Part shown: positions 8,988 to 16,641 of the stretch, piece by piece | Position numbering within the stretch: the first letter of the stretch is position 1 | Layout: the number at the start of each line of letters is the position of its first letter | Source: Eubacterium sp. | Lineage (GTDB): Bacteria > Bacillota > Clostridia > Lachnospirales > Lachnospiraceae | Assembly: GCA_024698585.1 (NCBI GenBank) | Contig: JAILRB010000033.1 | Location: 1 to 44,714 of the forward strand | DNA length: 44,714 nt | Direction: 5' to 3' | The notes under the pieces: generated by a model | Seen by the model: the letters and a program-made list of their open reading frames with translations, nothing else | Database searches by the model: none | What the model was told of the DNA's origin: nothing | Made by a program: the position numbers and the translations under genes

Positions 8988-9998
8988 CTAGAAAAACATG
9001 GAAATGGCAAGATAACCACAAACCCAATGAATCAATGCACATCCCCAAATGTTCTTCTGATACTCATAAATAATTCCCAAACCGATTCCCATTACCAGGG
9101 CTCCCATCATAAACGGAAAACCATGCGGCAAATGCATTAAGGTAAACAGCAAAGAGGAAAGCAATACATTAAAGAATTTCTGCCACTTCACTTTCACTAA
9201 AAAGCGAATGGATGTCTGCAGCACACCTCTTGCCAGAAATTCCTGTAAAATTGCCACAGATATATATGTCACTGCCTTCGCCCAGCTTCCACCAAAAAAC
9301 GGTTCCTTTAATGCATGACCACTTAAATGTAAACCTGCATTGATTGCAATTAAAATCACTCCCGCTATTCCGATTATCGGAAGTACCTGTCCCAAAGATT
9401 TCACCAATTGCTTCGGGGATACGAACACCCCCACATCCTTTAGCGACAGACTGGATAAAAACAAAACTTCCAGAAACAACACAAAGGAGATTGCCTCAAT
9501 TACCTTTGTATATTCTGAAGGTCTGTAATGAATATGAAGTGTAAATTCCAAAAGACTCCATATAAACAGGTAAATACAAATACTAAGCACGATTCCGATA
9601 AAGGTACTGGCGCTGTCCTTTTCGAAGCGACGCAAGTCACTGTCTGCCGTGACATCTGCCCCCAGTAAAATCATCCCCTTGTCTTTTCCATTTTTCACGA
9701 TTCGATTCGTCCTTAATTTCAAAACCGTCTCTATGGTTCCATTGTCATAAATGAGTTCCGTGTTTTGTGCCTTATCTTTTTTAGAAAAAGTTTCTTTTAT
9801 AAATCTTGAAAATTTCTTATTTTCCTTTAGGGACGGAATCTGTTCCAAACCTTCAATCTCACTATGGGAAATTCCAAAAATATCCCGAGCTGAATCATTA
9901 AAATATTGTATCTGACGATTTTTATCAAAGATGATTACTGCCTCTGTCATCTCGTCAAAAATCATCTGCTCATTGTCCAGATAATTATTGTCCAACAT
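8988..9998 (-). CDS. PAS domain fused to a CPBP-family (CAAX protease/Abi-like) membrane protein
   Basis: 336 residues from ATG at 9998 with GGAG just upstream; a GTG at 10010 is an alternative. Residues ~10-125 form a PAS sensor domain: AVIIFDKNRQIQYFNDSA, then GISHSEIEGL, and DKGMILLGADVT. Residues ~130-336 are membrane helices with CPBP motifs. Motif 1 reads QEFLAR (Q252, E253, R257) where the usual form is EExxxR, motif 2 is FTLMH, and motif 3 is HWVCG. CPBP proteins include type II CAAX prenyl endopeptidases and bacteriocin-immunity proteins. A cytosolic PAS sensor in front of one suggests signal-controlled intramembrane proteolysis, which is inference. The Gln in the catalytic Glu position may reduce activity. 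Confidence 0.8.
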   Translation of the reverse strand: MLDNNYLDNEQMIFDEMTEAVIIFDKNRQIQYFNDSARDIFGISHSEIEGLEQIPSLKENKKFSRFIKETFSKKDKAQNTELIYDNGTIETVLKLRTNRIVKNGKDKGMILLGADVTADSDLRRFEKDSASTFIGIVLSICIYLFIWSLLEFTLHIHYRPSEYTKVIEAISFVLFLEVLFLSSLSLKDVGVFVSPKQLVKSLGQVLPIIGIAGVILIAINAGLHLSGHALKEPFFGGSWAKAVTYISVAILQEFLARGVLQTSIRFLVKVKWQKFFNVLLSSLLFTLMHLPHGFPFMMGALVMGIGLGIIYEYQKNIWGCALIHWVCGYLAISMFF

Positions 9999-10011
9999 CT
10001 TCTTCTCCACT

Positions 10012-10239
10012 CTACATACTTAATTCTTTTAATTGCTGGAACAATTCCAAATCATCTTCGGTCACTTTGATATTTGTCACATACTCTTTTTCATCCGTGA
10101 ATTTCACTTTCATTTCAATAATTGTCCCCTCGGTGATACCTCTCTGATTCACAACTCTGAAAAAAGGTAATACCTTTGGATGACTTTGGTTAAATCGATC
10201 TAATAATCCTTTGATTTTAAAAATATTTGCAGGGTTCAT
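10012..10239 (-). CDS. Small conserved-looking protein of unknown function
   Basis: 75 residues from ATG at 10239, chosen because AAGGAAGGG precedes it and the TATAAT promoter at 10285 lies just upstream; the open frame to 10317 would begin upstream of that promoter. The sequence (NIFKIKGLLDRFNQSHPKV, then GTIIEMKVKFTDEKEYVTNI) predicts a short helix followed by beta strands, with no signal peptide or TM segment. I do not recognise the family. It is the first gene of the minus-strand run that continues through the PAS-CPBP protein and wall hydrolase to ktrA. Confidence 0.7.
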   Translation of the reverse strand: MNPANIFKIKGLLDRFNQSHPKVLPFFRVVNQRGITEGTIIEMKVKFTDEKEYVTNIKVTEDDLELFQQLKELSM

Positions 10240-10269
10240 TCTTTTTCCCTTCCTTTCTTTGAATTCATC

Positions 10270-10298
10270 TTGACTCTCATGATTATTATACTTAAAAT
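10270..10298 (+). promoter_or_regulatory. Promoter of the AEC carrier gene at 10336
   Basis: TTGACT (10270-10275), 17-nt spacer, TAAAAT (10293-10298). It overlaps the opposite-facing promoter at 10285-10313. Confidence 0.5.
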
Positions 10299-10313
10299 GA
10301 GAGACGGTGTAAA
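10285..10313 (-). promoter_or_regulatory. Promoter of the minus-strand run starting at 10239
   Basis: On the minus strand: TTTACA (10313-10308), 17-nt spacer, TATAAT (10290-10285), an almost consensus sigma-A type site 46 nt before the start codon. Confidence 0.65.
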
Positions 10314-10335
10314 ACATTAATTACCGGAGGTTCTT

Positions 10336-11310
10336 ATGATTCACATGAATGTACTGGTCAGCCAGTTAATCGAATTATTTATCATTTTATGTCTTGGTTA
10401 TTTTATGTGTAAACGGAACATTCTGAACGAGGATGTAAACAAACATATTAATGCCTTGATTGTCAACATAACGATGCCTTGTATGATTTTAAATGCAGTA
10501 CTGTCCATTGACTCTTCTGCAAGACCGGAGGCGAGCACATTGGGCTTGCTCTTTGCTGTGTCCATTGGCTTTTTCTTGATTATGCCAGTCATATCCTTTC
10601 TATTAGTGAAAGGAATGCTCAAGGCGTTTCACATCGTAAAAGCCCGTCAGGGTGCTTATATGTTTATGATGATTTTCTCCAATGTTGGGTTTATGGGAAT
10701 TCCGATTCTTCGTGCAGCTACCGGAGATCAGGCTCCCGTTGCAGTTTTTTATGCGGCAATTTTCAATATCTTTTTTAACATTGCAGTTTTTACCTACGGG
10801 GTCATTATGATTGGTTATGGAGACAGCGCCAACACAAAATTCCAGTTCAAGAAGCTTCTTTCTCCCGGAATTCTCAGTGCCCTGTTCGCTCTGCTGATAT
10901 ATTTGACACAATTTCATTTTCCGCCGGCTTTAGAATCTGTGGATCACGCGATTGGGACTGTAGGTGAGTTAACACCGGCCCTTGCAATGATGTTAGTTGG
11001 TTCGACCTTGGCCACCATGAAGATTCGGGATGTTTTCAATGAATGGAGAATTTACATTTTTGCTGTATTAAAACAGATTTTACTACCAATTCTTCTGTAT
11101 CCGCTGTATCAACTTTTGATTCCGGATAAATTACTTCTGAACGTTATGTTCATTGAATTTTTGATGCCTGTTGCCAATGTGGCATTAATTCTTTGTACAC
11201 AATATAATTTAGATAAGAAATTTGCATCCAAGGTAATTTTCATCACAACATTGATGTCACTGGTCACTATTCCAGTTGTCTTTTACCTTTGCAATCTAAT
11301 CTATTCATAA
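10336..11310 (+). CDS. AEC-family transporter (auxin efflux carrier-like)
   Basis: 324 residues with about ten TM helices in two halves of five, as in the AEC (membrane transport protein) family, which exports organic acids, amino acids or similar anions in bacteria. Family-like pieces are the N-terminal LFIILCLGYFMCKRNILNED, then NITMPCMIL with the broken-helix NxTMPC pattern in helix 2, FMMIFSNVGFMGIPI, and ELTPALAMMLVGSTLA in the second half. Start ATG follows GGAGG with a 5-nt spacer. A second AEC paralog lies at 12709-13656. The substrate cannot be told from sequence. Confidence 0.88.
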   Translation: MIHMNVLVSQLIELFIILCLGYFMCKRNILNEDVNKHINALIVNITMPCMILNAVLSIDSSARPEASTLGLLFAVSIGFFLIMPVISFLLVKGMLKAFHIVKARQGAYMFMMIFSNVGFMGIPILRAATGDQAPVAVFYAAIFNIFFNIAVFTYGVIMIGYGDSANTKFQFKKLLSPGILSALFALLIYLTQFHFPPALESVDHAIGTVGELTPALAMMLVGSTLATMKIRDVFNEWRIYIFAVLKQILLPILLYPLYQLLIPDKLLLNVMFIEFLMPVANVALILCTQYNLDKKFASKVIFITTLMSLVTIPVVFYLCNLIYS

Positions 11311-11318
11311 GAATACAT

Positions 11319-11447
11319 AAAAAGTGTCTTCGACACTTCGCGCGCGAGCGGATGCGTCAGCATAAACACATCTACGCGAGCTGCGCATCCTTGCGGAGCA
11401 TTTTTATTACATAGGAAAGTTCAAAGAACTTTCCTATGTAATAAAAA
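11319..11447 (-). repeat. Structured repeat, copy A
   Basis: About 129 bp that matches 23598-23727 with roughly nine substitutions by eye. Read on the minus strand it starts at the T-tract of the preceding terminator. It contains a perfect 22-bp hairpin (arms meeting in loop AAA, 11401-11446 region), a GGATGCG/CGCATCC pair around a GC-rich core (CGCGAGC and GCGCGCGAG), and a final hairpin AAGTGTC/GACACTT (11322-11338) followed on the minus strand by TTTTT. Confidence 0.85.
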
Positions 11448-11475
11448 ACTGATATTCATTGCCTTGAATATCAGT
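11448..11475 (-). terminator. Intrinsic terminator of the Rpn-type nuclease gene
   Basis: 11-bp stem ACTGATATTCA / TGAATATCAGT, loop of 6, flanked by A5 and T4. On the minus strand it is followed by TTTTTTATTAC, which is also the start of repeat copy A. Confidence 0.8.
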
Positions 11476-11483
11476 TTTCATAT

Positions 11484-12473
11484 TTAGATTTTTTGTAAGA
11501 ACTCTTCTATTGAGTTAACTCGAGCCACAATTTTTAGCCATTGTTTTAATTTCTCAATATCCTTTTCTTTCCGTATCTTTTCCTTTAGGTCAGATGATAT
11601 TGGTCCCATTTCCTGAAGAAATTCAAGAATACTTTCTGCTCGTCCTTCTGCTCGTCCTTCTGCTCGTCCTTCTGCTTGTCCTTCTGCTCGTCCTTCTACT
11701 CGTCCCTTTTCTAGGCCTTCTTTTCTGCCTTCTTCTATTCCGATTTCCCGGTATTCCTCTCTTAACATTTCTCTATATTCTTCTTCATCAAATTCCTCTA
11801 GAATCAAACCTTTAACCTCCGCTTTATGCGCCACTAGAAAATCCTTTAAAATATTTTCTTTGATACATTCATTGATGGCATCATCGACACCGTCTTCCGG
11901 ATTATCGCAGCACCTTACATTTCTTTTTATTTTATCAATTAGTATCGCATATTCTTTAAGTTTTTTGCATTTGTCAAACAATTTTTTATTTTTCCCATAA
12001 TTAATATTTATCATATGTGCTGTCCATTCACATTCTCCCGCATAATCATTTTTATGATATGCCTTAGAAAGTTTTAGTATTGTTTCATCCTCTTGGTTCG
12101 CTGGTCCATTATAAAATACATAATATCTGGGTTCCGGAATTTTCTGCAATGTTGAACTATGAACATTCAAACGCATCTGTCTGATATATTTCTCCACCAG
12201 ATGAGAAAAATAGATCACACCACGTAACGGCATATTCGGATTAAAACTGCTCATATGCTCATAAAGATTCATTTCTTCCGAAATCAGAAAGGAAATGTCA
12301 TTCTTATATCCCATATAAATCGCATTATCAATGGTCGTTATCTTTAATTCATTAACATCTGAATAGTTCGTATTATTCAAAGCATTATATAGTTCTAACA
12401 GATTTTTCTTATTTTCTTCTGCACCAAACAATCGTATAAATATTCTATCTTTATGTTCTCTATTGATTGACAT
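11484..12473 (-). CDS. Rpn-family recombination-promoting nuclease / PD-(D/E)XK transposase-like protein
   Basis: 329 residues from ATG at 12473, preceded by AGGGGGG and a 5-nt spacer; the open frame to 12518 is less likely. The N-terminal part fits PD-(D/E)XK nuclease-family proteins: IFIRLFGAEENKKNLLELYN, then NAIYMGYKNDISFLI, then EPRYYVFYNG; ND and the following strand would hold the active site. The C-terminal part is coiled, with EEGRKEGLEKGRVEGRAEG and an in-frame run of EGRA/EGQA repeats coded by 12-bp tandem units (about 11638-11700). Rpn proteins are DNA endonucleases that promote RecA-independent recombination and occur in many copies per genome in Clostridia. It is a stand-alone gene between two AEC carriers. 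Confidence 0.85.
   Translation of the reverse strand: MSINREHKDRIFIRLFGAEENKKNLLELYNALNNTNYSDVNELKITTIDNAIYMGYKNDISFLISEEMNLYEHMSSFNPNMPLRGVIYFSHLVEKYIRQMRLNVHSSTLQKIPEPRYYVFYNGPANQEDETILKLSKAYHKNDYAGECEWTAHMININYGKNKKLFDKCKKLKEYAILIDKIKRNVRCCDNPEDGVDDAINECIKENILKDFLVAHKAEVKGLILEEFDEEEYREMLREEYREIGIEEGRKEGLEKGRVEGRAEGQAEGRAEGRAEGRAESILEFLQEMGPISSDLKEKIRKEKDIEKLKQWLKIVARVNSIEEFLQKI
11638..11700 (-). repeat. 12-bp tandem repeat inside the Rpn-type gene
   Basis: About five copies of a 12-bp unit (plus strand TCTGCTCGTCCT) with one or two substitutions. On the coding strand each gives Glu-Gly-Arg-Ala. A unit of 12 bp keeps the frame if copies are gained or lost. Confidence 0.85.
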
Positions 12474-12630
12474 GTATGCCCCCCTATTAACTAAATCGTT
12501 TTCCAGTACCATATTCAATTTTCAATGTACAATTTTTCTATAGAAATAAAAATGAGAGAAAAACAAAATACACCTTCAATCGTCCAAAAATGTATTTTTT
12601 TCTTTTCTCTCGTTCTTTTTCATTTATCTT

Positions 12631-12658
12631 TTGTTAACTGTCTTAAGACAATTATAAT
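12631..12658 (+). promoter_or_regulatory. Promoter-like element with internal palindrome
   Basis: TTGTTA (12631-12636), 16-nt spacer, TATAAT (12653-12658), with the perfect palindrome TGTCTTAAGACA (12639-12650) in the spacer. On the plus strand it points at the 3' end of the AEC gene. On the minus strand TTGTCT, 17 nt, GATAAA could serve the nuclease gene. Function uncertain. Confidence 0.35.
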
Positions 12659-12708
12659 CTATCACGAAAAAAAGACCAAATCAACTTTTTTCGACAAAAA
12701 ATTCACTT

Positions 12709-13656
12709 TTACAGGTATCCTAAGGATTTCACAATAAAAATAATTGCCGTCAAAGTAAATGCAGAAAGCATCGTGGACAATACAATCACAGAACTGGTTA
12801 AAGTTCCTTCGCTCTTCATGCTTTTCGCCATAATAAAACAGCTTGGTGTTGTCGGAGAACCCAGCATGATAATCAGTGCCATCAGCTTTTCCTCACGAAA
12901 ACCGATATAAATTGCCAACGGCAAAAAGATTGCTGCAAAGCCTACCAGTTTTAAGAAGGTTGCCACTGCTGCCGGAATTACTTTCTTGATTGCTTTTCCA
13001 AAATCAAATGCGCCACCAATGGCAAGCAATGCCAGCGGAGTGGAAATCTTAGCGAAATTTGCCATGGTATTATCCACTACTTTTGGAAAATCCACTTGAA
13101 ATACCGACAAAAGAACCCCAATGATAATTCCAATAATAATTGGATTCGTGATGATTCCTTTCAAGGTGGTTATTATTGTTTTTTCCTGAGTAACACCCTT
13201 CTGCGGGCATTCCGCAGATAAAACAATCACCGAATAGATATTATACAGGGGAACCGCACCAATAATCATCAATGGTACCATTCCTGTATTTCCATAAATG
13301 TTAACTACAAAAGCGGCGCCCAGGACAGCTGCACTACTACGAAAGGATGCCTGCACAAACTCCCCGGTAATCTCTTTATCCTTCAAAAGCAGTTTTGCTC
13401 CAACCCAGCTTCCCATAAAGCAGATTGACGTTACTGTTACACAAAAAATGATGAACTTCCCGTCAAATGCCTGATGAAAATCAGTCTGCATCAAATCCTG
13501 AATCAACAAAACAGGAAGAGTAATTCGAAAATTTATTTTATTTGCTGCCTTAATAAAATCCTCATTAATCCAGCCGATTTTCTTTAACAAATATCCGACA
13601 ATAATCACGATGAAAACCGGAACCGTTGCGTTTAAACTATAAATTAAATTTTCCAT
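12709..13656 (-). CDS. AEC-family transporter, second paralog
   Basis: 315 residues, about ten TM helices. It has family features shared with the carrier at 10336: VFIVIIVGYLLKKIGWINED at the N-terminus, NFRITLPVLLIQDL in helix 2, VPLMIIGAVPLYN, and STPLALLAIGGAFDFGKA in the second half. The two paralogs are clearly diverged. Start ATG follows GAGGCGG. The gene lies 16 nt after endonuclease IV and is probably co-transcribed with it. No GC-rich terminator is visible after it, only an all-AT hairpin, so read-through toward the nuclease gene is possible. Confidence 0.88.
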   Translation of the reverse strand: MENLIYSLNATVPVFIVIIVGYLLKKIGWINEDFIKAANKINFRITLPVLLIQDLMQTDFHQAFDGKFIIFCVTVTSICFMGSWVGAKLLLKDKEITGEFVQASFRSSAAVLGAAFVVNIYGNTGMVPLMIIGAVPLYNIYSVIVLSAECPQKGVTQEKTIITTLKGIITNPIIIGIIIGVLLSVFQVDFPKVVDNTMANFAKISTPLALLAIGGAFDFGKAIKKVIPAAVATFLKLVGFAAIFLPLAIYIGFREEKLMALIIMLGSPTTPSCFIMAKSMKSEGTLTSSVIVLSTMLSAFTLTAIIFIVKSLGYL

Positions 13657-13672
13657 TTCATCCGCCTCTTTT

Positions 13673-14581
13673 CTACTTCTGATTTTCTGACAGGATTCTC
13701 TCCATTAAGCTCGGATCAAATATTCCCTTACGAATCATTCCAATTTCATGTCGATAAGGGGCATATGATTTTTTCCCATTCTCCGGATCCTTCACATATG
13801 GTGTCTCCAATATTTTAGGAATCTCTTCAAACTCTTTCATTCGAATCAGTTCATAAAGCGGTTCGAATCCTATGTTTCCAAATCCGAAATTTTCATGTCG
13901 GTCTTTTCCCGCCCCACATGGATTTTTGCTGTCATTGATATGGAACACTGCAATCTGATCCGTGCCAAGCACTTTATCAAACGCTGTCAGTACACCACTT
14001 AAATCATTTACTAAATCATATCCTGCATCATTAACATGGCAGGTATCAAAACACACCCGAAGTTTTTCATTATGAATGACTCCGTCATAAATTCTTGCCA
14101 GTTCTTCAAAGCTTCTTCCGATTTCTGACCCTTTCCCTGCCATGGTCTCCAATGCGATGCACACCTGGGAGTCCCTGGTCAGTACCTGATTGATTCCATG
14201 AATAATCTGTGCCGTACCGGCCTCTACTCCCGCGCCCACATGAGAACCCGGATGAAGCACCATTACCTTACTTCTCATTGCTGCGGAACGTTCCAGTTCT
14301 GTTGCCAGAAACTGTTCCGCAATGTCATAGGTTTCCGGCTTCACAGTATTTGCCAGGTTTATAATATATGGCGCATGAATCACGATTTCTTCAATGTCAT
14401 GTTCCTTCATATAATCCCAGGCTTCATCTATTTTTAATTCTGAAACATCTTTTCTTCTTGTATTCTGTGGTGCACCGGTATATGCCATAAAAACATTTGC
14501 ACCATAAGAATATGCTTCTTTCGCAGAACCTAACAGCATATCCTTACCACTCATTCCAACATGAGAACCAATTTTTAACAT
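13673..14581 (-). CDS. nfo: Deoxyribonuclease IV (AP endonuclease)
   Basis: 302 residues, full length for bacterial endonuclease IV. It cleaves DNA 5' of abasic sites in base-excision repair and uses three Zn2+ in a TIM barrel. Signatures are all present: [10 protein letters not shown] at the N-terminus, [39 protein letters not shown] (metal-binding Glu), [23 protein letters not shown], and [14 protein letters not shown]. Start ATG is at 14581 with GAGAGG upstream, a somewhat distant site. A weak TTGATA-16-TAGACT promoter could lie at 14628-14655. Confidence 0.95.
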   Translation of the reverse strand: MLKIGSHVGMSGKDMLLGSAKEAYSYGANVFMAYTGAPQNTRRKDVSELKIDEAWDYMKEHDIEEIVIHAPYIINLANTVKPETYDIAEQFLATELERSAAMRSKVMVLHPGSHVGAGVEAGTAQIIHGINQVLTRDSQVCIALETMAGKGSEIGRSFEELARIYDGVIHNEKLRVCFDTCHVNDAGYDLVNDLSGVLTAFDKVLGTDQIAVFHINDSKNPCGAGKDRHENFGFGNIGFEPLYELIRMKEFEEIPKILETPYVKDPENGKKSYAPYRHEIGMIRKGIFDPSLMERILSENQK

Positions 14582-14688
14582 ATCGCTTTAGCCTCTCTTT
14601 CATTGATTGTCAACTTTTCTTCGTTTAAGTCTATCATAATTCTCTTTTTTATCAAGGGACACATTTGCCCTCTCCCCTTGATTCTCAG

Positions 14689-14716
14689 TGACTTTCTCTC
14701 CTCTTTTTGCTATACT
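14689..14716 (+). promoter_or_regulatory. Promoter of the tandem GNAT gene
   Basis: TGACTT (14689-14694), 16-nt spacer, TATACT (14711-14716), 33 nt before the ATG. Confidence 0.45.
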
Positions 14717-14748
14717 TATTCACAGAAAAAAATGTTGAGGTAGAACTT

Positions 14749-15504
14749 ATGAACGAAACAATTATTTATCAGAAAAGTTTTTGTAAAAGTAAGGAATTAC
14801 TTTCTCTCTTAGAAAGCATCAATTCCGATTGCAATCAGAACGATGGCTTATATCATCATTATTTTATTGATGAGGATTACCACGATTTTTCTAACCGACC
14901 ATGTTGCTACCTTGCCAAGGCCGGTGATTCTGTCGTTGGATTTCTTTGTCCTTACGAGATTGATGCATACAATGTGGAATTCTGTGTCTTCGTTCTTCCT
15001 GCTTATCGACGTCAGAAAATTGCCAGCCAACTCTTTTTTCATGTAGTCAGTGATTATGGAGAGCATTCTTATTCCGCTTCTCTTCTTCCGGACAACAAAC
15101 TTGGAAAAGACTTTCTGGAACGAATTGGTTTTACATACGGATGCTGCGAATGTAGCATGGCACTGCTCAAAAAGAATTTCAAAAAAGTTTCCCCGAAAAT
15201 GAAACTGGATGTCCATAAGGAAGAGGACACCATTTATGTAACCGGATTAGTCGGTGAGATTGAAATCGGAAGTTTTTGCTTCACCGTATCAAATACCACT
15301 GCCTGCATTCATGATGTGGAGGTCAAAGAAGAATTACGACGCCGGGGGTACGGCTATGAAATGGTTGCTTCCGCGCTTCAAGATATTTTTGAAAAATATG
15401 ACACGGTTATTTTACATGTCACCAAGGAAAATACACCGGCATTTCACCTATATGAAAAATTGAATTTTCAGGTTTTAGAAGAATTACATTATTATGAATT
15501 GTAA
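14749..15504 (+). CDS. Tandem GNAT-family N-acetyltransferase
   Basis: 251 residues from ATG at 14749, preceded by GAGG and an 8-nt spacer; the TTG at 14707 lies within the promoter. The protein holds two GNAT folds. The first (about 1-140) has EFCVFVLPAYRRQKIASQLF, where RRQKIA takes the place of the acetyl-CoA loop RxxGxG/A, and LERIGFTYG near its end. The second (about 150-251) has HDVEVKEELRRRGYGYEM with a canonical RRRGYG loop, and ENTPAFHLYEKLNF. The degenerate loop in the first copy suggests that only the second binds acetyl-CoA, which is inference. The acceptor substrate is unknown. Confidence 0.85.
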   Translation: MNETIIYQKSFCKSKELLSLLESINSDCNQNDGLYHHYFIDEDYHDFSNRPCCYLAKAGDSVVGFLCPYEIDAYNVEFCVFVLPAYRRQKIASQLFFHVVSDYGEHSYSASLLPDNKLGKDFLERIGFTYGCCECSMALLKKNFKKVSPKMKLDVHKEEDTIYVTGLVGEIEIGSFCFTVSNTTACIHDVEVKEELRRRGYGYEMVASALQDIFEKYDTVILHVTKENTPAFHLYEKLNFQVLEELHYYEL

Positions 15505-15515
15505 TCTTAAACGCC

Positions 15516-15545
15516 AAGAGAGAAGCTGTTTCCAGCTTCTCTCTT
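15516..15545. terminator. Bidirectional intrinsic terminator
   Basis: 13-bp stem AAGAGAGAAGCTG / CAGCTTCTCTCTT with loop TTTC, followed by TTTT on the plus strand. It lies between the convergent GNAT and signal peptidase genes and can end both. Confidence 0.8.
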
Positions 15546-15550
15546 TTTAA

Positions 15551-16363
15551 TTACTCATAATCCGGTCTTGCATAAAATCCTCTCCATGGGAGGTATCCGG
15601 TAACTGCTCTTGCTAAAATATCATCCTCAGAAACATAATTGGTTCCTGACCAATAACGACAATCCCAGGAATCATTTCGATTATCTCCCATCAGGAAATA
15701 ACAATCTTCACTAACTTTATATTCGCCATCCGGTACAGACTTCGTGCCTTCGGAAACTCCTTCTAAATAAGAATCCTTCAACACGATTTGTTTTCCATTT
15801 AAATATTTCACACCATCAGTAATAACGATCTTGTCACCCTTTTTCGGCACATAGAAATTTAACGCCCCACTATTATAATCAATTCCTGTATCATATCCTG
15901 CGTTTTTAATCCATTCTTCCTTCAGATAACTTTCCTTCAATGGTTTTTCCGAATCATTAATATATACTTTTCCGTCTACGATTTTTACTGTCTCTCCCGG
16001 AAGTCCAATAGTACGCTTTACATAAAGCTTGCTATCCTTTGGCGTTTCTCCTTCAACATATTCCGGATTATTAAAAATCACAACATCTCCACGATCCGGA
16101 GAAGAAAACCAATAAGATACACGCAATCCAATCATTCGATCCCCTGTCATAATCGTATTTTCCATGGAACCTGATGGAACTGTTGCATTAATAATGATGA
16201 AGTGATTAATAATCAATGAAATTGCAACTGCAAATGCAGCAATTTCAATCCAACTTACTATTTCTTTTATTATATGTTTTTTTCTACTGACTACCGGCTG
16301 TTTTCCATTCTCCAGCGTCTCAATATTTTCATTCATTTCATATTCATTCATTTCATTTTCCAT
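15551..16363 (-). CDS. lepB: Signal peptidase I
   Basis: About 270 residues, membrane-anchored serine protease that removes signal peptides from exported proteins. One TM helix (IEIAAFAVAISLIINHFII) is followed by the Ser-box PSGSMENTIMTGDRM with the nucleophile Ser, and the Lys-box YVKRTIGLPGE with the general base. Conserved GDNRNDSWDCRYWG-like box D is present as GDNRNDSWDCRYWSGT. Start choice is open: ATGs at 16363 and 16351 are both plausible (AAAGG/GAG nearby), and TTG at 16375 is very close to the expected transcription start. The acidic, Asn/Glu-rich N-terminus (MNEYEMNENIETLENG) is cytosolic. Confidence 0.93.
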   Translation of the reverse strand: MENEMNEYEMNENIETLENGKQPVVSRKKHIIKEIVSWIEIAAFAVAISLIINHFIIINATVPSGSMENTIMTGDRMIGLRVSYWFSSPDRGDVVIFNNPEYVEGETPKDSKLYVKRTIGLPGETVKIVDGKVYINDSEKPLKESYLKEEWIKNAGYDTGIDYNSGALNFYVPKKGDKIVITDGVKYLNGKQIVLKDSYLEGVSEGTKSVPDGEYKVSEDCYFLMGDNRNDSWDCRYWSGTNYVSEDDILARAVTGYLPWRGFYARPDYE

Positions 16364-16383
16364 CCTTTCACTCAAACATATCT

Positions 16384-16412
16384 AGTATAAACGTTCATGC
16401 CCCTTTATGCAA
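16384..16412 (-). promoter_or_regulatory. Promoter of the signal peptidase gene
   Basis: On the minus strand: TTGCAT (16412-16407), 17-nt spacer, TATACT (16389-16384). Expected start of transcription near 16377. Confidence 0.65.
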
Positions 16413-16437
16413 TAATACTTTCCTTTTTTCCCTTCTT

Positions 16438-16641
16438 CTAGACAGCATAAACAGAAAACAATGTGCCATTTGCAAAAAGCAAACCAAGAAACACGATTGC
16501 CGCTTTCACAATTCGATAAACAAAATGCTCTGACTGTTCAACTGAAAAATCTTTTCCATACATCAGCATCAGCTTTGTTTTCGCATAATCAGAAATATTT
16601 ACTTCATCAAAGGTTCTGTTATATAATTCTTTACCACTCAT
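16438..16641 (-). CDS. Short one-TM protein, putative truncated anti-sigma factor
   Basis: 67 residues. The N-terminal ~40 residues (GKELYNRTFDEVNISDYAK) resemble the cytosolic start of anti-sigma proteins paired with ECF sigma factors in Lachnospiraceae. They are followed by one TM helix (AAIVFLGLLFANGTLFSVY) and then the stop. Typical partners go on with a large extracytoplasmic domain (DUF4179 style), which is absent here. The start ATG follows GGAGG and overlaps the sigma gene by 11 bp, which suggests translational coupling. Function as an anti-sigma is inference from position and resemblance. Confidence 0.65.
   Translation of the reverse strand: MSGKELYNRTFDEVNISDYAKTKLMLMYGKDFSVEQSEHFVYRIVKAAIVFLGLLFANGTLFSVYAV

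Noticed and set aside
11638..11700. CRISPR-like array
   Set aside because: Units are 12 bp, contiguous and in frame, with no spacers; it is a coding repeat.
11594..11815. Leu/Val-rich open frame on the plus strand
   Set aside because: Produced by reading the EGRA tandem repeat of the Rpn-type gene on the opposite strand.
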